Shown: piece by piece, positions 27,593-38,370 of the stretch
How the letters are laid out: the number at the start of each line of letters is the position of its first letter
How positions within the stretch are numbered: position 1 is the first letter of the stretch
Assembly (NCBI RefSeq): GCF_012275575.1
Contig: NZ_NPIH01000216.1
Span: forward strand, 438 to 58,677
Reading direction: 5' to 3'
Source: Paraburkholderia sp. SG-MS1
GTDB taxonomy: Bacteria > Pseudomonadota > Gammaproteobacteria > Burkholderiales > Burkholderiaceae
DNA: 58,240 bases
Notes under the pieces: generated by a model
What the model was told of the DNA's origin: nothing
Seen by the model: the letters and a program-made list of their open reading frames with translations, nothing else
The model's database searches: none
Translations under genes and position numbers: made by a program

Positions 27593-27759
27593 ATGGCCTG
27601 CGACGACCTCAGGATTCCAGGTTCGGCGGTCCATGTTGGCATGCTGCCGGACTCGGCCACGGCGCTGCTGCCGCAGGCGCTCAACCTGCTGAAGCAGCGC
27701 TCGGCGGTGCCAAGGTGCCGGTCGAAGGAACCATGGGGTTGCCGCTACCCGAGTTTTGA
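27593..27759 (+). pseudogene. Decayed LysR-type regulator fragment
   Basis: In one frame the stretch reads IPGSAVHVGMLPDSATALLP followed by QALNLLKQRS, which lines up with KVNVGALPSLIPTIMPKALALLKKQS of the intact LysR at 22103. The similarity then continues one frame over as AKVPVEGTMGLPLPEF and ends in a stop, matching the 'FEGPMTTLLQDL' segment of the intact gene. No helix-turn-helix region is present. It is therefore a frameshifted remnant of the start of a LysR effector domain, about 55 codons, lying between the divergent binding-protein genes. Confidence 0.65.
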
Positions 27760-27927
27760 CGAGGGAACAGGACCGGGTCGTCGGCAGCCGGCCGCGATGC
27801 AGCTACAAAGGGAATAAGCCCGACAGTCGCGGCCGCGAGGCCGGACGTCAGCATACGCGCATCCTGCCGTCTTTCCGACTGACCCTGCAGGGCTGGTCGG
27901 ATGCTGCCATCATTCCTTTTAACGCAG

Positions 27928-27972
27928 CTTGACCATTTGCTCAAGAGCAGCCCAGTTTTTATCAATTGACCT
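27928..27972 (+). promoter_or_regulatory. Shared upstream box, copy 4 (TTT binding protein)
   Basis: The dyad CTTGACCATTTGCTCAAG (27928-27945) is followed by TTTTTATCAATTGACCTG. It matches copy 2 in sequence, spacing and distance to the start codon (139 versus 135 bases). Confidence 0.65.
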
Positions 27973-28030
27973 GAAGCGGCACACTGGCAAAAATTCGTTG
28001 GGTTGATTCAATAACGAATAGCGACGACGT

Positions 28031-28081
28031 GACCCGCCATTGGTAGCGGTGACCGTCACCGGCTTGCCGTGATGGCGGGTC
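28031..28081 (+). other. Nested hairpin in the TTT binding-protein leader
   Basis: Outer perfect 10-bp stem GACCCGCCAT (28031-28040) / ATGGCGGGTC (28072-28081) with an inner dyad GGTGAC/GTCACC (28048-28060). The arrangement equals that of the porin leader though the stem bases differ. Confidence 0.55.
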
Positions 28082-28110
28082 GCGCAACACTATCGGAGAC
28101 ATGCAGAGCT

Positions 28111-29151
28111 ATGAACTACAGGACCGCACTACGCACTTTCGCGGTGCTGATGAGTCTTGCCACGACGGCGGTTGCTGCGCCGGCTTCTGATCAGTCGGCT
28201 GAAAAGTTCTATAGCGGAAAGACCGTCACGCTGCTTGTCAGCGCCGATGCAGGCACGCCGACCGATATCATCGCGCGGCAATTTGCGCGCTTCTTCATGA
28301 AGTACATGCCGGGGCATCCGCAGGCGGTGGTCATGAACGTGGTCGGGGCTGGCGGTATGGTCGCTGCGGCTTCGCTTCAGTCCAGGCAGCCCAATGACGG
28401 CACCGTGATTGGCTTCCTTCAGCGCAACAACCTTTATATTCCGCTGCTCGATCCGAGGCAGAGCAGATTCGACCCGAGAAAAGTGCGGTGGCTTGGTAGT
28501 CTGAACAAGGTCGACTACTGCATGGTCGCGATGACCCGATCCGGCGTGACCACCGCCGGTGATCTGTTCAAAAAGAAGATGTTCAGCGGCGCGACCGGGT
28601 TCTCCAACGAGGATCGAACGCTGCCGGCTCTGCTGAACAAGTACCTTGGCACCAAGATGAGCATCGTTCCTGGTTATACGGGACGAGGCGAGGTGTATCT
28701 TGCGATGCAGCGTGGCGAAGTCGACGGTTGGGCCTCTACCGTTGACGGGTTGAAGCAGGGCGATCCGGTACGGCTGCTAGCCAATGGAAAGATGAAAGTC
28801 CTCCTGGAACTCGGCTGGAAAAGCCCACCTGAGTTTCCCGATGTGCCGAACCTGAGCTCCTATATCACCAACCCGGAGGTCAAGGCGGTCTTCAATCTGT
28901 TCCTGCTACCTTTCGAGGCGGGTCGGCCCATCGCGGTGCCTCAAGGTGTGCCTCCCGATCGTCTTGCAGCGCTGCGCTCGGCCTTCTCAAGGACGATCGC
29001 GGATCCCGAGTTCGACGCGACGATGAAAAGCGCCGGGTTCCCGATCGATCCGATCGACGGCGACGCGGTAGAGCAGATAGTCAGCAAGCTGTACGCCACG
29101 CCCGAGCCGCAACTGGAGAGCGCCCGTCAGCTCATCTTCAGCCCCGAGTGA
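28111..29151 (+). CDS. Tripartite tricarboxylate transporter (TctC/Bug-like) binding protein
   Basis: A 346-residue periplasmic binding protein. A signal peptide, MNYRTALRTFAVLMSLATTA then VAAPA, precedes the mature part KFYSGKTVTLLVSADAGTP, and the TTT-receptor pieces TDIIARQFARFF, NVVGAGGMVAAASLQSRQPNDG and GEVDGWASTVDGL follow. Its first 13 coding bases and GGAGACA-N9-ATG leader end equal those of the porin gene. The matching TctAB permease is encoded 1.2 kb downstream, after an amidohydrolase. Likely captures an organic acid. Confidence 0.88.
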   Translation: MNYRTALRTFAVLMSLATTAVAAPASDQSAEKFYSGKTVTLLVSADAGTPTDIIARQFARFFMKYMPGHPQAVVMNVVGAGGMVAAASLQSRQPNDGTVIGFLQRNNLYIPLLDPRQSRFDPRKVRWLGSLNKVDYCMVAMTRSGVTTAGDLFKKKMFSGATGFSNEDRTLPALLNKYLGTKMSIVPGYTGRGEVYLAMQRGEVDGWASTVDGLKQGDPVRLLANGKMKVLLELGWKSPPEFPDVPNLSSYITNPEVKAVFNLFLLPFEAGRPIAVPQGVPPDRLAALRSAFSRTIADPEFDATMKSAGFPIDPIDGDAVEQIVSKLYATPEPQLESARQLIFSPE

Positions 29152-29157
29152 CAGGCA

Positions 29158-29179
29158 ACCGGGGCATGCGGGCCCCGGT
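29158..29179 (+). terminator. Hairpin behind the TTT binding-protein gene
   Basis: ACCGGGGC (29158-29165) and GCCCCGGT (29172-29179) make a perfect 8-bp stem with a 6-base loop, 7 bases after the stop codon. No T-tract follows, so it may attenuate rather than stop transcription. Confidence 0.5.
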
Positions 29180-29279
29180 TCCAGACCCCACGTTTTCTGA
29201 TCTGCTGCTGACGTAGCCAGAAGAATGTCATGCATCCGTTCTGGATGATTTACGTAACAATAGTTAGAGATACTGATAA

Positions 29280-30134
29280 ATGAAACCGGAAATAATCGAT
29301 ATTCATCCCCATATCATTTCGACGGACACGGTCCGCTATCCTATCGCTCCCCAGCACGGCCATCGCTCGAACTGGTCTGCTACGCGCCCGGTCACGTTCG
29401 AACAGATGATCGCCGAGATGAGTGAGGCTGGAGTTGCGAAGGCTGCAATCGTGCATTCTTCGACGACCTATGGGCACAACAACTCTTATGTAGCTGACTG
29501 CGTGGCGCAGCAGCCGAAGCGATTCACGGGTGTCTATTCTTTCGATCTGCTGGCACCCGACGCGCTGAATACTTTCGACTACTGGCTGGCCCGCGGCATG
29601 GGCGGAATTCGACTTTTCACCGGTGGCGCGACGCATCAGGGTGACGGGCGCTGGCTGGTCGATCCGGCGACTTTCCCGATCTGGGAGCGTTGTTCGGAGA
29701 TCGGCATGACCATGGTGGTCCAGACGACGCTGAGCGGTGTGCCGATGGTGGCCGAACTGGCGGCGCGCTTTCCCAACGTGAGAATCGCGGTCGATCACTG
29801 CGCGCGGCCGGTCCTCGAGGGCGGGCCGCCGTATGCCGCCTGCGCGGAGTTGTTCGAACTGGCGAAGTTTGACAACGTCTATATGAAGATCACGCCGCGT
29901 ACCTTCGACCTGGCGCAGGCGTCGCCGGGCGGAGCAGAGGCGTTCTTTCCCCATCTCGTGAAGGTGTTCGGCGCGGATCATCTCGCTTTTGGCTCGAACT
30001 ATCCGGCCTCGGCGGGGCCGCTCAAGACGCTGATCGATCAGGGGCATGCCTGTTTCGTGTCTCTCAGCGAGGACGACCGTGCTTGGATCTGGGGCCGCAC
30101 CGCGCGAATCCTGTATCCCTCTCTCGCCGATTAG
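29280..30134 (+). CDS. Amidohydrolase-2 family hydrolase
   Basis: A 284-residue TIM-barrel metal-dependent hydrolase. The metal ligands begin IIDIHPHIIS (H9, H11); later pieces are GMGGIRLFTGG, 'IAVDHCARPVLEGGPPY' and LAFGSNYPAS, the last carrying the position of the catalytic acid, which here is Asn rather than the usual Asp, so activity may be altered. The start is the ATG at 29280 in a poor ribosome context. It sits between the TTT binding protein and its permease and is presumably the catabolic enzyme for the imported compound. It is only distantly like the amidohydrolase at 5383-6468. Confidence 0.85.
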   Translation: MKPEIIDIHPHIISTDTVRYPIAPQHGHRSNWSATRPVTFEQMIAEMSEAGVAKAAIVHSSTTYGHNNSYVADCVAQQPKRFTGVYSFDLLAPDALNTFDYWLARGMGGIRLFTGGATHQGDGRWLVDPATFPIWERCSEIGMTMVVQTTLSGVPMVAELAARFPNVRIAVDHCARPVLEGGPPYAACAELFELAKFDNVYMKITPRTFDLAQASPGGAEAFFPHLVKVFGADHLAFGSNYPASAGPLKTLIDQGHACFVSLSEDDRAWIWGRTARILYPSLAD

Positions 30135-30372
30135 AGCCTGTAACGTGCCGAAGAGACAGGTGCTGGACTTCCGGAAAGGACGACCGTTAGCCATCGTCTG
30201 CTGGTGCGCCTTTCCGGCGCCGCACCGGCGGGGTACTCGGGCAGGCGCGACGCTTACGGCGGCTGAACCCGGCCTTCTGGAAGCTGCGCTATTTGCTACG
30301 ATGCGCGCATCTTCGCCCTCGGCTGGCTTTTAAAGCGGGCTTGCTGAGCTTGCTCGCTCATCTGGATGACTC

Positions 30373-32412
30373 ATGGAATTTTTCAACGATGCAACGTTGC
30401 TGGCGGCAGGTCATGCGCTGTCGACGCTCTTGCAGTTCCACCGTCTTATCTTTCTCTGTTTCGGCGTCGTGGTGGGGCTGGCAATCGGACTGTTGCCCGG
30501 TATTGGCGGCCTGACCGGCTTTGCTTTACTGGTGCCGTTCACCTACACGATGGATCCCTATGCAGCCTTTGCGATGTTGCTCGGCATGGCTTCGGTCATC
30601 ACGACTTCGGACGTGATCCCGGCCGTGCTGTTTGGCGTGCCGGGTCACGCGGCCTCGCAGGCGACCGTACTGGACGGTCTGCCGATGACCAAACGCGGTG
30701 AAGCTTCTCGCGCCCTGAGCGCGTGCTACACGTCCTCGCTTTTCGGCGGGCTGATCGGAGCAGTCATCCTTGCGGTCTCGTTGCCGCTGGTACGGCCATT
30801 TGTTCTCTCCATTGCCACCCCCGAGATGTTGGGGCTGACTATCTTCGGTGTCTCGATGGTGTCGTCGCTATCGGGTAATGCGCCACTGAAAGGCATCGTC
30901 GCAGCGTGTTTCGGCATTCTCGTCGGCATGGTCGGCACGAATGTCGAAACGGGGCAAATGCGCTGGACGGGTGATCTTCTTTATCTGCAAGATGGAATTC
31001 CATTGGTGCCGATCATTCTTGGCATCTTCGCGCTGCCCGAACTGTGTGAACTCGCTATTCGACGTACGGCGATCGCCGAGAATATGCAGTTCAGTTCGCG
31101 CGTTGGAATGCGGCAGGGCGTTGCCGACACGCTGCGAAACTGGTTCCTGGTACTGCGCTGCGGCGGGTTGGGGGCGCTCCTCGGTGCGATTCCCGGCATT
31201 ACCGGCGCGGTGACTGACTGGATCGCCTATGGTCATGCGATGCAAACGGCGAAGGGCGCCAAAGAATCCTTTACCACAGGCGACGTACGCGGCGTCATTG
31301 CCCCGGAGGCTGCCAACAACGCGAGAGAAGGCGGCAGCCTCGTGCCAATGCTCGCTTTCGGTGTTCCCGGCGGCGCAGCGCAGGCAATTTTGCTCGGTGC
31401 AATGATGGTGCATGGGTTCATACCCGGCCCCGACATGTTGACCAAGCATCTGGACCTGACCTATTCGATGGTCTGGTCGATCGCTCTGGCCAATATCTTC
31501 GGCGCGGGCTTGTGCTTCCTGCTTAGCGGGCAATTTGCGAGGATCTCGACGCTGCGCTATACGCTCATTCTGCCGGTCATCATGCCGATCATCTACGTCG
31601 GCGCGTTCCAGGGTTCGCGGAGTTGGGGCGATCTGTTCGTGCTGCTGATTGCCGGGGTAATCGGCTGGACCATGAAGCGTTTGAAGTGGACGCGTCCACC
31701 GCTGATCCTCGGTCTGGTGCTTGGCGTGCTGATGGAACGTTACATGACGATCTCCTTCATGCGATATGGCACGGACTGGCTGCTGCGGCCTGGCGTCATG
31801 GTTCTTCTTGCACTCGCCGCGCTGATCTTTCTCAACCCGCTGTTCAAACTGTTACGAAGGGGCGGCCTTGCCCGGCTCAAACCGAGCGGGACGATCGCAA
31901 TTAAACCCGAAGATCTCACGTATCTGTTCTTCATCGGCATAGGGATTTACATGCTGGTGACCGCGCAGGGCTGGCTTTTCATGGCGAGGATTGGGCCGAC
32001 AGTCGTGGCAAGCATCCTCGTCATTGCCGGGGCGATCAGTCTCGCGAACAAGGTCTTCGTTGCGCCGCCACCCGCCGGGATGGCGCATGGCGGCGGTATC
32101 CACATGGATGTCGCGAGCAATGAGGACGGAACCCTCTCAAACACGACCACTTTGCTGCGGGCAGCAAGGTTCTTCGGCTGGTTCCTCGCGTTTCTCGCCT
32201 GCATGGCGCTGATCGGCATGATCCCAACGGTCCCGCTGATGATCGTGGCTTTCATGCGCGTCGAGGGGCGCGAGTCGTGGCGGCTCAGCGTAATCCTCGC
32301 GCTGTGCGTGACTGCGCTTATCTACGGGATATTCGATCAGATCATCCACATATCGTGGCCGAGTAGTCTCATCGGTCAGTGGTTCCCCATGCTGGCAGTC
32401 GGCGGCGCATGA
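30373..32412 (+). CDS. TctA-TctB fused tripartite tricarboxylate transporter permease
   Basis: A 679-residue inner-membrane protein; ordinary TctA is ~500 residues. Residues ~1-500 are TctA: 'GLAIGLLPGIGGLTGFALLV', ASVITTSDVIPAVLFGVPG, 'GALLGAIPGITGAVTDWIAY' and MLAFGVPGGAAQAILLGAMM. From ~515 on there are about four more helices (YLFFIGIGIYMLVTAQGWL, GPTVVASILVIAGAISL, FLAFLACMALIGMIP, LIYGIFDQIIHISWP), the layout of the small TctB subunit. A single polypeptide thus replaces two subunits and works with the periplasmic protein at 28111. No separate tctB is present. Confidence 0.87.
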   Translation: MEFFNDATLLAAGHALSTLLQFHRLIFLCFGVVVGLAIGLLPGIGGLTGFALLVPFTYTMDPYAAFAMLLGMASVITTSDVIPAVLFGVPGHAASQATVLDGLPMTKRGEASRALSACYTSSLFGGLIGAVILAVSLPLVRPFVLSIATPEMLGLTIFGVSMVSSLSGNAPLKGIVAACFGILVGMVGTNVETGQMRWTGDLLYLQDGIPLVPIILGIFALPELCELAIRRTAIAENMQFSSRVGMRQGVADTLRNWFLVLRCGGLGALLGAIPGITGAVTDWIAYGHAMQTAKGAKESFTTGDVRGVIAPEAANNAREGGSLVPMLAFGVPGGAAQAILLGAMMVHGFIPGPDMLTKHLDLTYSMVWSIALANIFGAGLCFLLSGQFARISTLRYTLILPVIMPIIYVGAFQGSRSWGDLFVLLIAGVIGWTMKRLKWTRPPLILGLVLGVLMERYMTISFMRYGTDWLLRPGVMVLLALAALIFLNPLFKLLRRGGLARLKPSGTIAIKPEDLTYLFFIGIGIYMLVTAQGWLFMARIGPTVVASILVIAGAISLANKVFVAPPPAGMAHGGGIHMDVASNEDGTLSNTTTLLRAARFFGWFLAFLACMALIGMIPTVPLMIVAFMRVEGRESWRLSVILALCVTALIYGIFDQIIHISWPSSLIGQWFPMLAVGGA

Positions 32413-32569
32413 CGATGTCGCTGCGAGTCGCGATGCTCGAGTAGAGCGCGGAGCCTGTCCGCCGCTGTCAGGCCGACACGAAGTTAGTTTCCCGAGCAGG
32501 AGTCGATTGGTATGAAGCGTATGCCCATGCGAGTCCTGTTGCGGCATCGTTTCATTGGAAGGAGAAAGC

Positions 32570-33100
32570 ATGATGGACAATCGACTCGAACGTATCGACC
32601 CGGAGAAAGCCACCGACGAGCAGCAGAAAGTGATCTCGCGGCTCGGCGAAGGGCGAGGGCGTATTCCGACGCCGTTCAATATCTGGCTGCACAATCCGCA
32701 GTTGGCCGAAGGCATGGAGATCATCGGCACCCATGTCGATCGCTCGCCGGTGCTCAGCGAAGCGGAGACCGAGGTGGCGATCCTTTCGACGGCGGTCTTC
32801 TGGAATGCACCCTATGTGATCGTCAACCACCGTCGCCATGCGCTGAAAGCCGGCGTTCCCGACGCCGTGGTCGCCGCCATTATCGAAAAGCGGCGCCCCG
32901 AATCGGTCGGCGGGCGTTTTGGTGCGGTTTGCGAAGCCGTCGGCGACATTCTCGCAGGAGGCGCGATCGACGACGCGCGTTTCGCCCGCTACGAAACCGA
33001 GCTTGGCCGCGCGGTGATTGCCGAGTTGCTGATTACCGTAGGCTATTTCACCTCGGTATCGCTCGCCATGACGCTGCACGCGCTCGAGCCCAAGAGCTGA
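32570..33100 (+). CDS. Carboxymuconolactone decarboxylase family protein
   Basis: A 176-residue all-helical AhpD-like protein. The family core is visible as ETEVAILSTAVFWNAPYVIVNHRRHALKAGVP (part: 'AVFWNAPYVIVNHRRHALKA'), where the position of the CxxC pair of peroxidase-type AhpD is FWNAPYV, so no redox cysteines; a decarboxylase or hydrolase-like role is more plausible. AAGGAGAAAG precedes ATG 32570. It follows the TctAB gene and is probably the last gene of the uptake/catabolic operon. Aromatic ring-cleavage pathways commonly include such proteins. Confidence 0.85.
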   Translation: MMDNRLERIDPEKATDEQQKVISRLGEGRGRIPTPFNIWLHNPQLAEGMEIIGTHVDRSPVLSEAETEVAILSTAVFWNAPYVIVNHRRHALKAGVPDAVVAAIIEKRRPESVGGRFGAVCEAVGDILAGGAIDDARFARYETELGRAVIAELLITVGYFTSVSLAMTLHALEPKS

Positions 33101-33105
33101 TAGCT

Positions 33106-33146
33106 CATCCCGCGCCCGGGGAGACCTGATTTCGTGACGCGGGATG
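33106..33146 (+). terminator. Hairpin at the end of the uptake/catabolic cluster
   Basis: CATCCCGCG (33106-33114) and CGCGGGATG (33138-33146) are perfectly complementary over 9 bp, 5 bases past the stop codon. A T-run is lacking. Confidence 0.5.
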
Positions 33147-33352
33147 CTGCTTGTGCATTACCCTGCGGCGCGACACTGCGACCTGCTTGTGCGTGTTTCA
33201 CAGTTATTCGCTATCCGAATGAATGCGCGCTTGGGAAAGTCTCGGCAATGCCGTCTCCGAGCTTCAATGGGCGCCATGTCGCCAAAGATAAATATGCATA
33301 TTCCCCCACACCTGCATACCGCGGCACGTAAAGCATTGGCGCGAACTCCGGC

Positions 33353-34603
33353 ATGACGCGCGTATCTGATTCATCGTTACCCGCGATGGACGCGGACGCG
33401 GGCATGTCAGCCTTGCTGAGCCGTGCGTCATTCAGGCGGTTCATGACCGCGCGGGTCGGCTCCATCACTGCCCAGCAGATGATATTGCTTGCAGTCAGCT
33501 GGCACATGTATGACCTGACCTCCAGTGCATGGGATCTCGGCCTCGTTGGGCTCTTTCAGTTCATGCCCGGGCTTGCCACGACCTTTGTCGCAGGGCACTG
33601 TGCCGATCGCATGCATCGTGGCCGGATCGTCGCGGCGTGTCTTGCGGCCCAAGCCGTCACGGCCGCACTGCTCGTCGTAGCGACCGTCACGCACGTTGTG
33701 ACGCGCGACGTGCTGCTCGGGCTCTCGCTCATCCTCGGCGCTATCCGGCCATTCCAGATGTCGGGGCAGCAGGCGCTGTTGCCCATGCTCGTTCCGCAGA
33801 AACTGCTGGCACGAGCGATGGCGCTCAGCACGGTGGTCCAGCAAATATGCGTGGTCGCCGGACCCGCACTGGGCGGCCTGTTGTTCGCGATTGGAGTCAA
33901 TGCCGTCTACCTGACTTGCGCCGTGCTTTTCTGCGTGAGCGCCTTGATGTGCGCATTCGTGCGTTACGACTACGTACCAGCGCCGCGCGAGCCCGTCACG
34001 GCAGGCACGATCCTCGCCGGTTTGCGCTTCGTGTGGAGCAACCCCCTGCTGCTCGGCGGCATTTCGCTCGACCTGTTCGCTGTTCTGTTCGGAGGCGCCA
34101 CTGCTCTGTTGCCTGTCTACGCGCGAGAGATTCTGCATGTCGGGCCGCAAGGTCTGGGATTGATGCGCTCTGCGCCGGCCATTGGGGCACTTTGCGTCGG
34201 CCTCGTTCTGTCGCGGCATGCCATTCGGCGCGGGGTCGGCAAGAAACTGCTGACGGCTGTGGCCGTATACGGTATCTGCATCATTGGCTTCGGGCTCTCC
34301 CGATCGTTTCCAGTGTCGTTGGTATTGCTGGCGATCGCCGGTGGTGCCGATACGATCAGCGTCGTCGTGCGGCAGACGCTTGTTCAGTTGGAGACGCCTG
34401 ATCGGATGCGCGGACGAGTCTCCGCCGTGAACACGTTGTTCATTGGCGCGAGCAACCAGCTCGGGGAGTTCGAATCGGGTGTAACGGCCACGGCGTTCGG
34501 CGTGGTTGGCTCAGTCGTGTTCGGGGGATGCGCGACGATTCTTGTCAGCATCGCATGGCGCCGTTTGTTCAAGCCGCTTGCGCAACGTGACGCGTTGCAC
34601 TGA
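33353..34603 (+). CDS. MFS exporter (EntS/MFS_3-like)
   Basis: A 416-residue inner-membrane protein with about 12 helices. It begins with a short cytosolic stretch and SFRRFMTARVGSITAQQMIL, then AVSWHMYDLTSSAWDLGLVGL, both typical of the enterobactin-exporter-like MFS_3 group; QLETPDRMRGRVSAVNTLFIGASNQLGEFESG (part: 'DRMRGRVSAVNTLFIGASNQ') is the most conserved part of that group. Start at ATG 33353 (MTRVSDSS) without a strong ribosome site; MDADAGMSALL inside is a possible later start. Substrate unknown. Confidence 0.85.
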   Translation: MTRVSDSSLPAMDADAGMSALLSRASFRRFMTARVGSITAQQMILLAVSWHMYDLTSSAWDLGLVGLFQFMPGLATTFVAGHCADRMHRGRIVAACLAAQAVTAALLVVATVTHVVTRDVLLGLSLILGAIRPFQMSGQQALLPMLVPQKLLARAMALSTVVQQICVVAGPALGGLLFAIGVNAVYLTCAVLFCVSALMCAFVRYDYVPAPREPVTAGTILAGLRFVWSNPLLLGGISLDLFAVLFGGATALLPVYAREILHVGPQGLGLMRSAPAIGALCVGLVLSRHAIRRGVGKKLLTAVAVYGICIIGFGLSRSFPVSLVLLAIAGGADTISVVVRQTLVQLETPDRMRGRVSAVNTLFIGASNQLGEFESGVTATAFGVVGSVVFGGCATILVSIAWRRLFKPLAQRDALH

Positions 34604-35128
34604 GTGATGATAATGGCGGCTTCGCACAGAGCCTGATTTGCGCAGGGTTGGATCTCATCAGCATCGCGGTATCGAGCAGCGGGCGTTATCTGTCCGTTCA
34701 CGGTGTCAGGCTCGGCACGCGCGCCGACTTTGAAAACATAACCAGTAAGAAGCTCCAGTGTGACGGTCGCGCTGGCGACCTTCGCTTGCTCGAACTGGAA
34801 AAGTGTTTTCGGGGAAATTTCGCGAGTGCGATTCTCGACGCGACCGGCACCGAGCGGCGCGACGTCTTCCACGCGCGCGCCGTCGACGGGTTCATGTTTT
34901 TGCGGCGCCACGCGCGTGACACATTCGTCAATTCAAATCGGCTGAAGGCCTGATGAATCGTGCTGAAGGTTTGCTGGCGCGCGGCTTACGCGCAAGCCGC
35001 AAACAACTTGCGCACCACATACGTTCCGCATCGGCGACGATTCAAACCGCCGGGCCCGCAGTTTAGACAACTTCAGCTTGTGTGCACACCCGTCAGTGCA
35101 GAACTGCCAGACCATGTACCACAATCGC
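34604..35128. other. Spacer between the MFS gene and the katG control region
   Basis: About 520 bases with frames of up to ~100 codons on both strands, none with recognisable sequence or a good ribosome site. Probably non-coding or remnant. Confidence 0.3.
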
Positions 35129-35196
35129 GATTGGCGGTTTCTAACACGCCGATCAAGTTTATCTAACGGCCCGATCAACTTTAACGATTGGCGGTT
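35129..35196 (+). promoter_or_regulatory. Tandem 22-bp repeat flanked by 11-bp direct repeats upstream of katG
   Basis: Two adjacent 22-base units (35140-35161 and 35162-35183, 18 of 22 identical, each starting TCTAAC and holding CCGATCAA) are flanked by GATTGGCGGTT at 35129-35139 and 35186-35196. Two-turn phasing fits a multimeric LysR-type activator such as OxyR, the usual katG regulator. The identity of the factor is inference. Confidence 0.55.
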
Positions 35197-35280
35197 GCCG
35201 CAATCCTCTACATTATTCCTTTATCACCTGTGCACTACCGAGGTCTGGGTGATTGGACGACGAAAGAGCATAATTTGTAG

Positions 35281-37569
<2,289 letters not shown>

Positions 37570-37573
37570 AGCA

Positions 37574-37609
37574 CCACGCCCCCGCCGGTGATGTTTGGTG
37601 GGGGCGTGG
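37574..37609 (+). terminator. Strong GC hairpin behind katG
   Basis: CCACGCCCCC (37574-37583) and GGGGGCGTGG (37600-37609) pair over 10 bp, extendable by three more, 4 bases after the stop codon. No U-tract follows. Confidence 0.6.
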
Positions 37610-38370
37610 GATCGGGTTGCTGGGTGTTGTCAACGATGCGCCGCGGGGTGCAGAATCTTTCGGGTTATGGGCAGCACTTTCAGCGCTCTTCTGGCGCGCA
37701 CTCTCCGCGAATTCCGATGCAAGCTGCCTCCTTGAGGGCGGATCGAAAACGAACGCCTCGGAGCGCATCGGAACGTGGCGGAGAGAGAACATAATGAAGG
37801 CCATTTGGTCGAGCTCGGGAGGCTAGGTGGCAGGCGTGTCGGTCCCGCGAACACCGCTCGCTGGCGCCGCGGAGACAGCGCCGATGCGCTCGCCAGTTCT
37901 TGCATTACCGCCGGGTGCCCGAACATGTGCAAGCCGGCGTCGTGCAGTGGATCGTCCCGTTCACGCCAACCCTCTCCACCCATATCTCGCCAGTGGGTGC
38001 GAGCGCTTGCAGAGACCTTGCAAACGGATCTATCGAGATCATTCCTTCTCAACGGCGGGACGCGTTGTGGCCTGTCTCGCAGACCAGGCGGCTTAATGAG
38101 GGCATCGAGTTGCGAAGGTTAGAGTGCACGCTGTTCACTCCCGTGAATGCGGCTGCATCTATCGCCTGCGCTGACGCCACCATTTGCGCTGTTCATGCTG
38201 CCATAAGCAGGAGCGCCGCGAATACGCCAATCGTCCGATGCTGAAGCGTCTTGCATTGTCGCATTGCTTTGCTCCGTGCCACAGACTGCCCTGATTTCGA
38301 TCGGCAACCTGCCGCGCCAGGAGATATTGCCGATTACATCGGCAAGAAGTCAGTCCTGTCGCTGCAAACC
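37610..38370. other. 760 bases without a recognisable gene
   Basis: Several overlapping open frames of 90-140 codons occur on both strands (for example 37630-38052 minus) but are Arg/Ser/Pro-rich, lack ribosome sites and resemble no family I know. This is the left edge of a gene-poor, lower-GC tract. Confidence 0.35.

Noticed and set aside
27980..28005. Sigma-54 promoter (TGGCA...TTG) upstream of the TTT binding-protein gene
   Set aside because: The GG-to-GC spacing and the -12 GC are wrong, and the homologous porin leader lacks the TGGCA part.
34648..34953. 101-codon frame upstream of katG
   Set aside because: TTG start, no ribosome site, no recognisable sequence, and overlapping frames of similar length on the other strand.
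37630..38052. 140-codon frame on the minus strand after katG
   Set aside because: Arg/Ser/Pro-rich with no family likeness and three competing frames.
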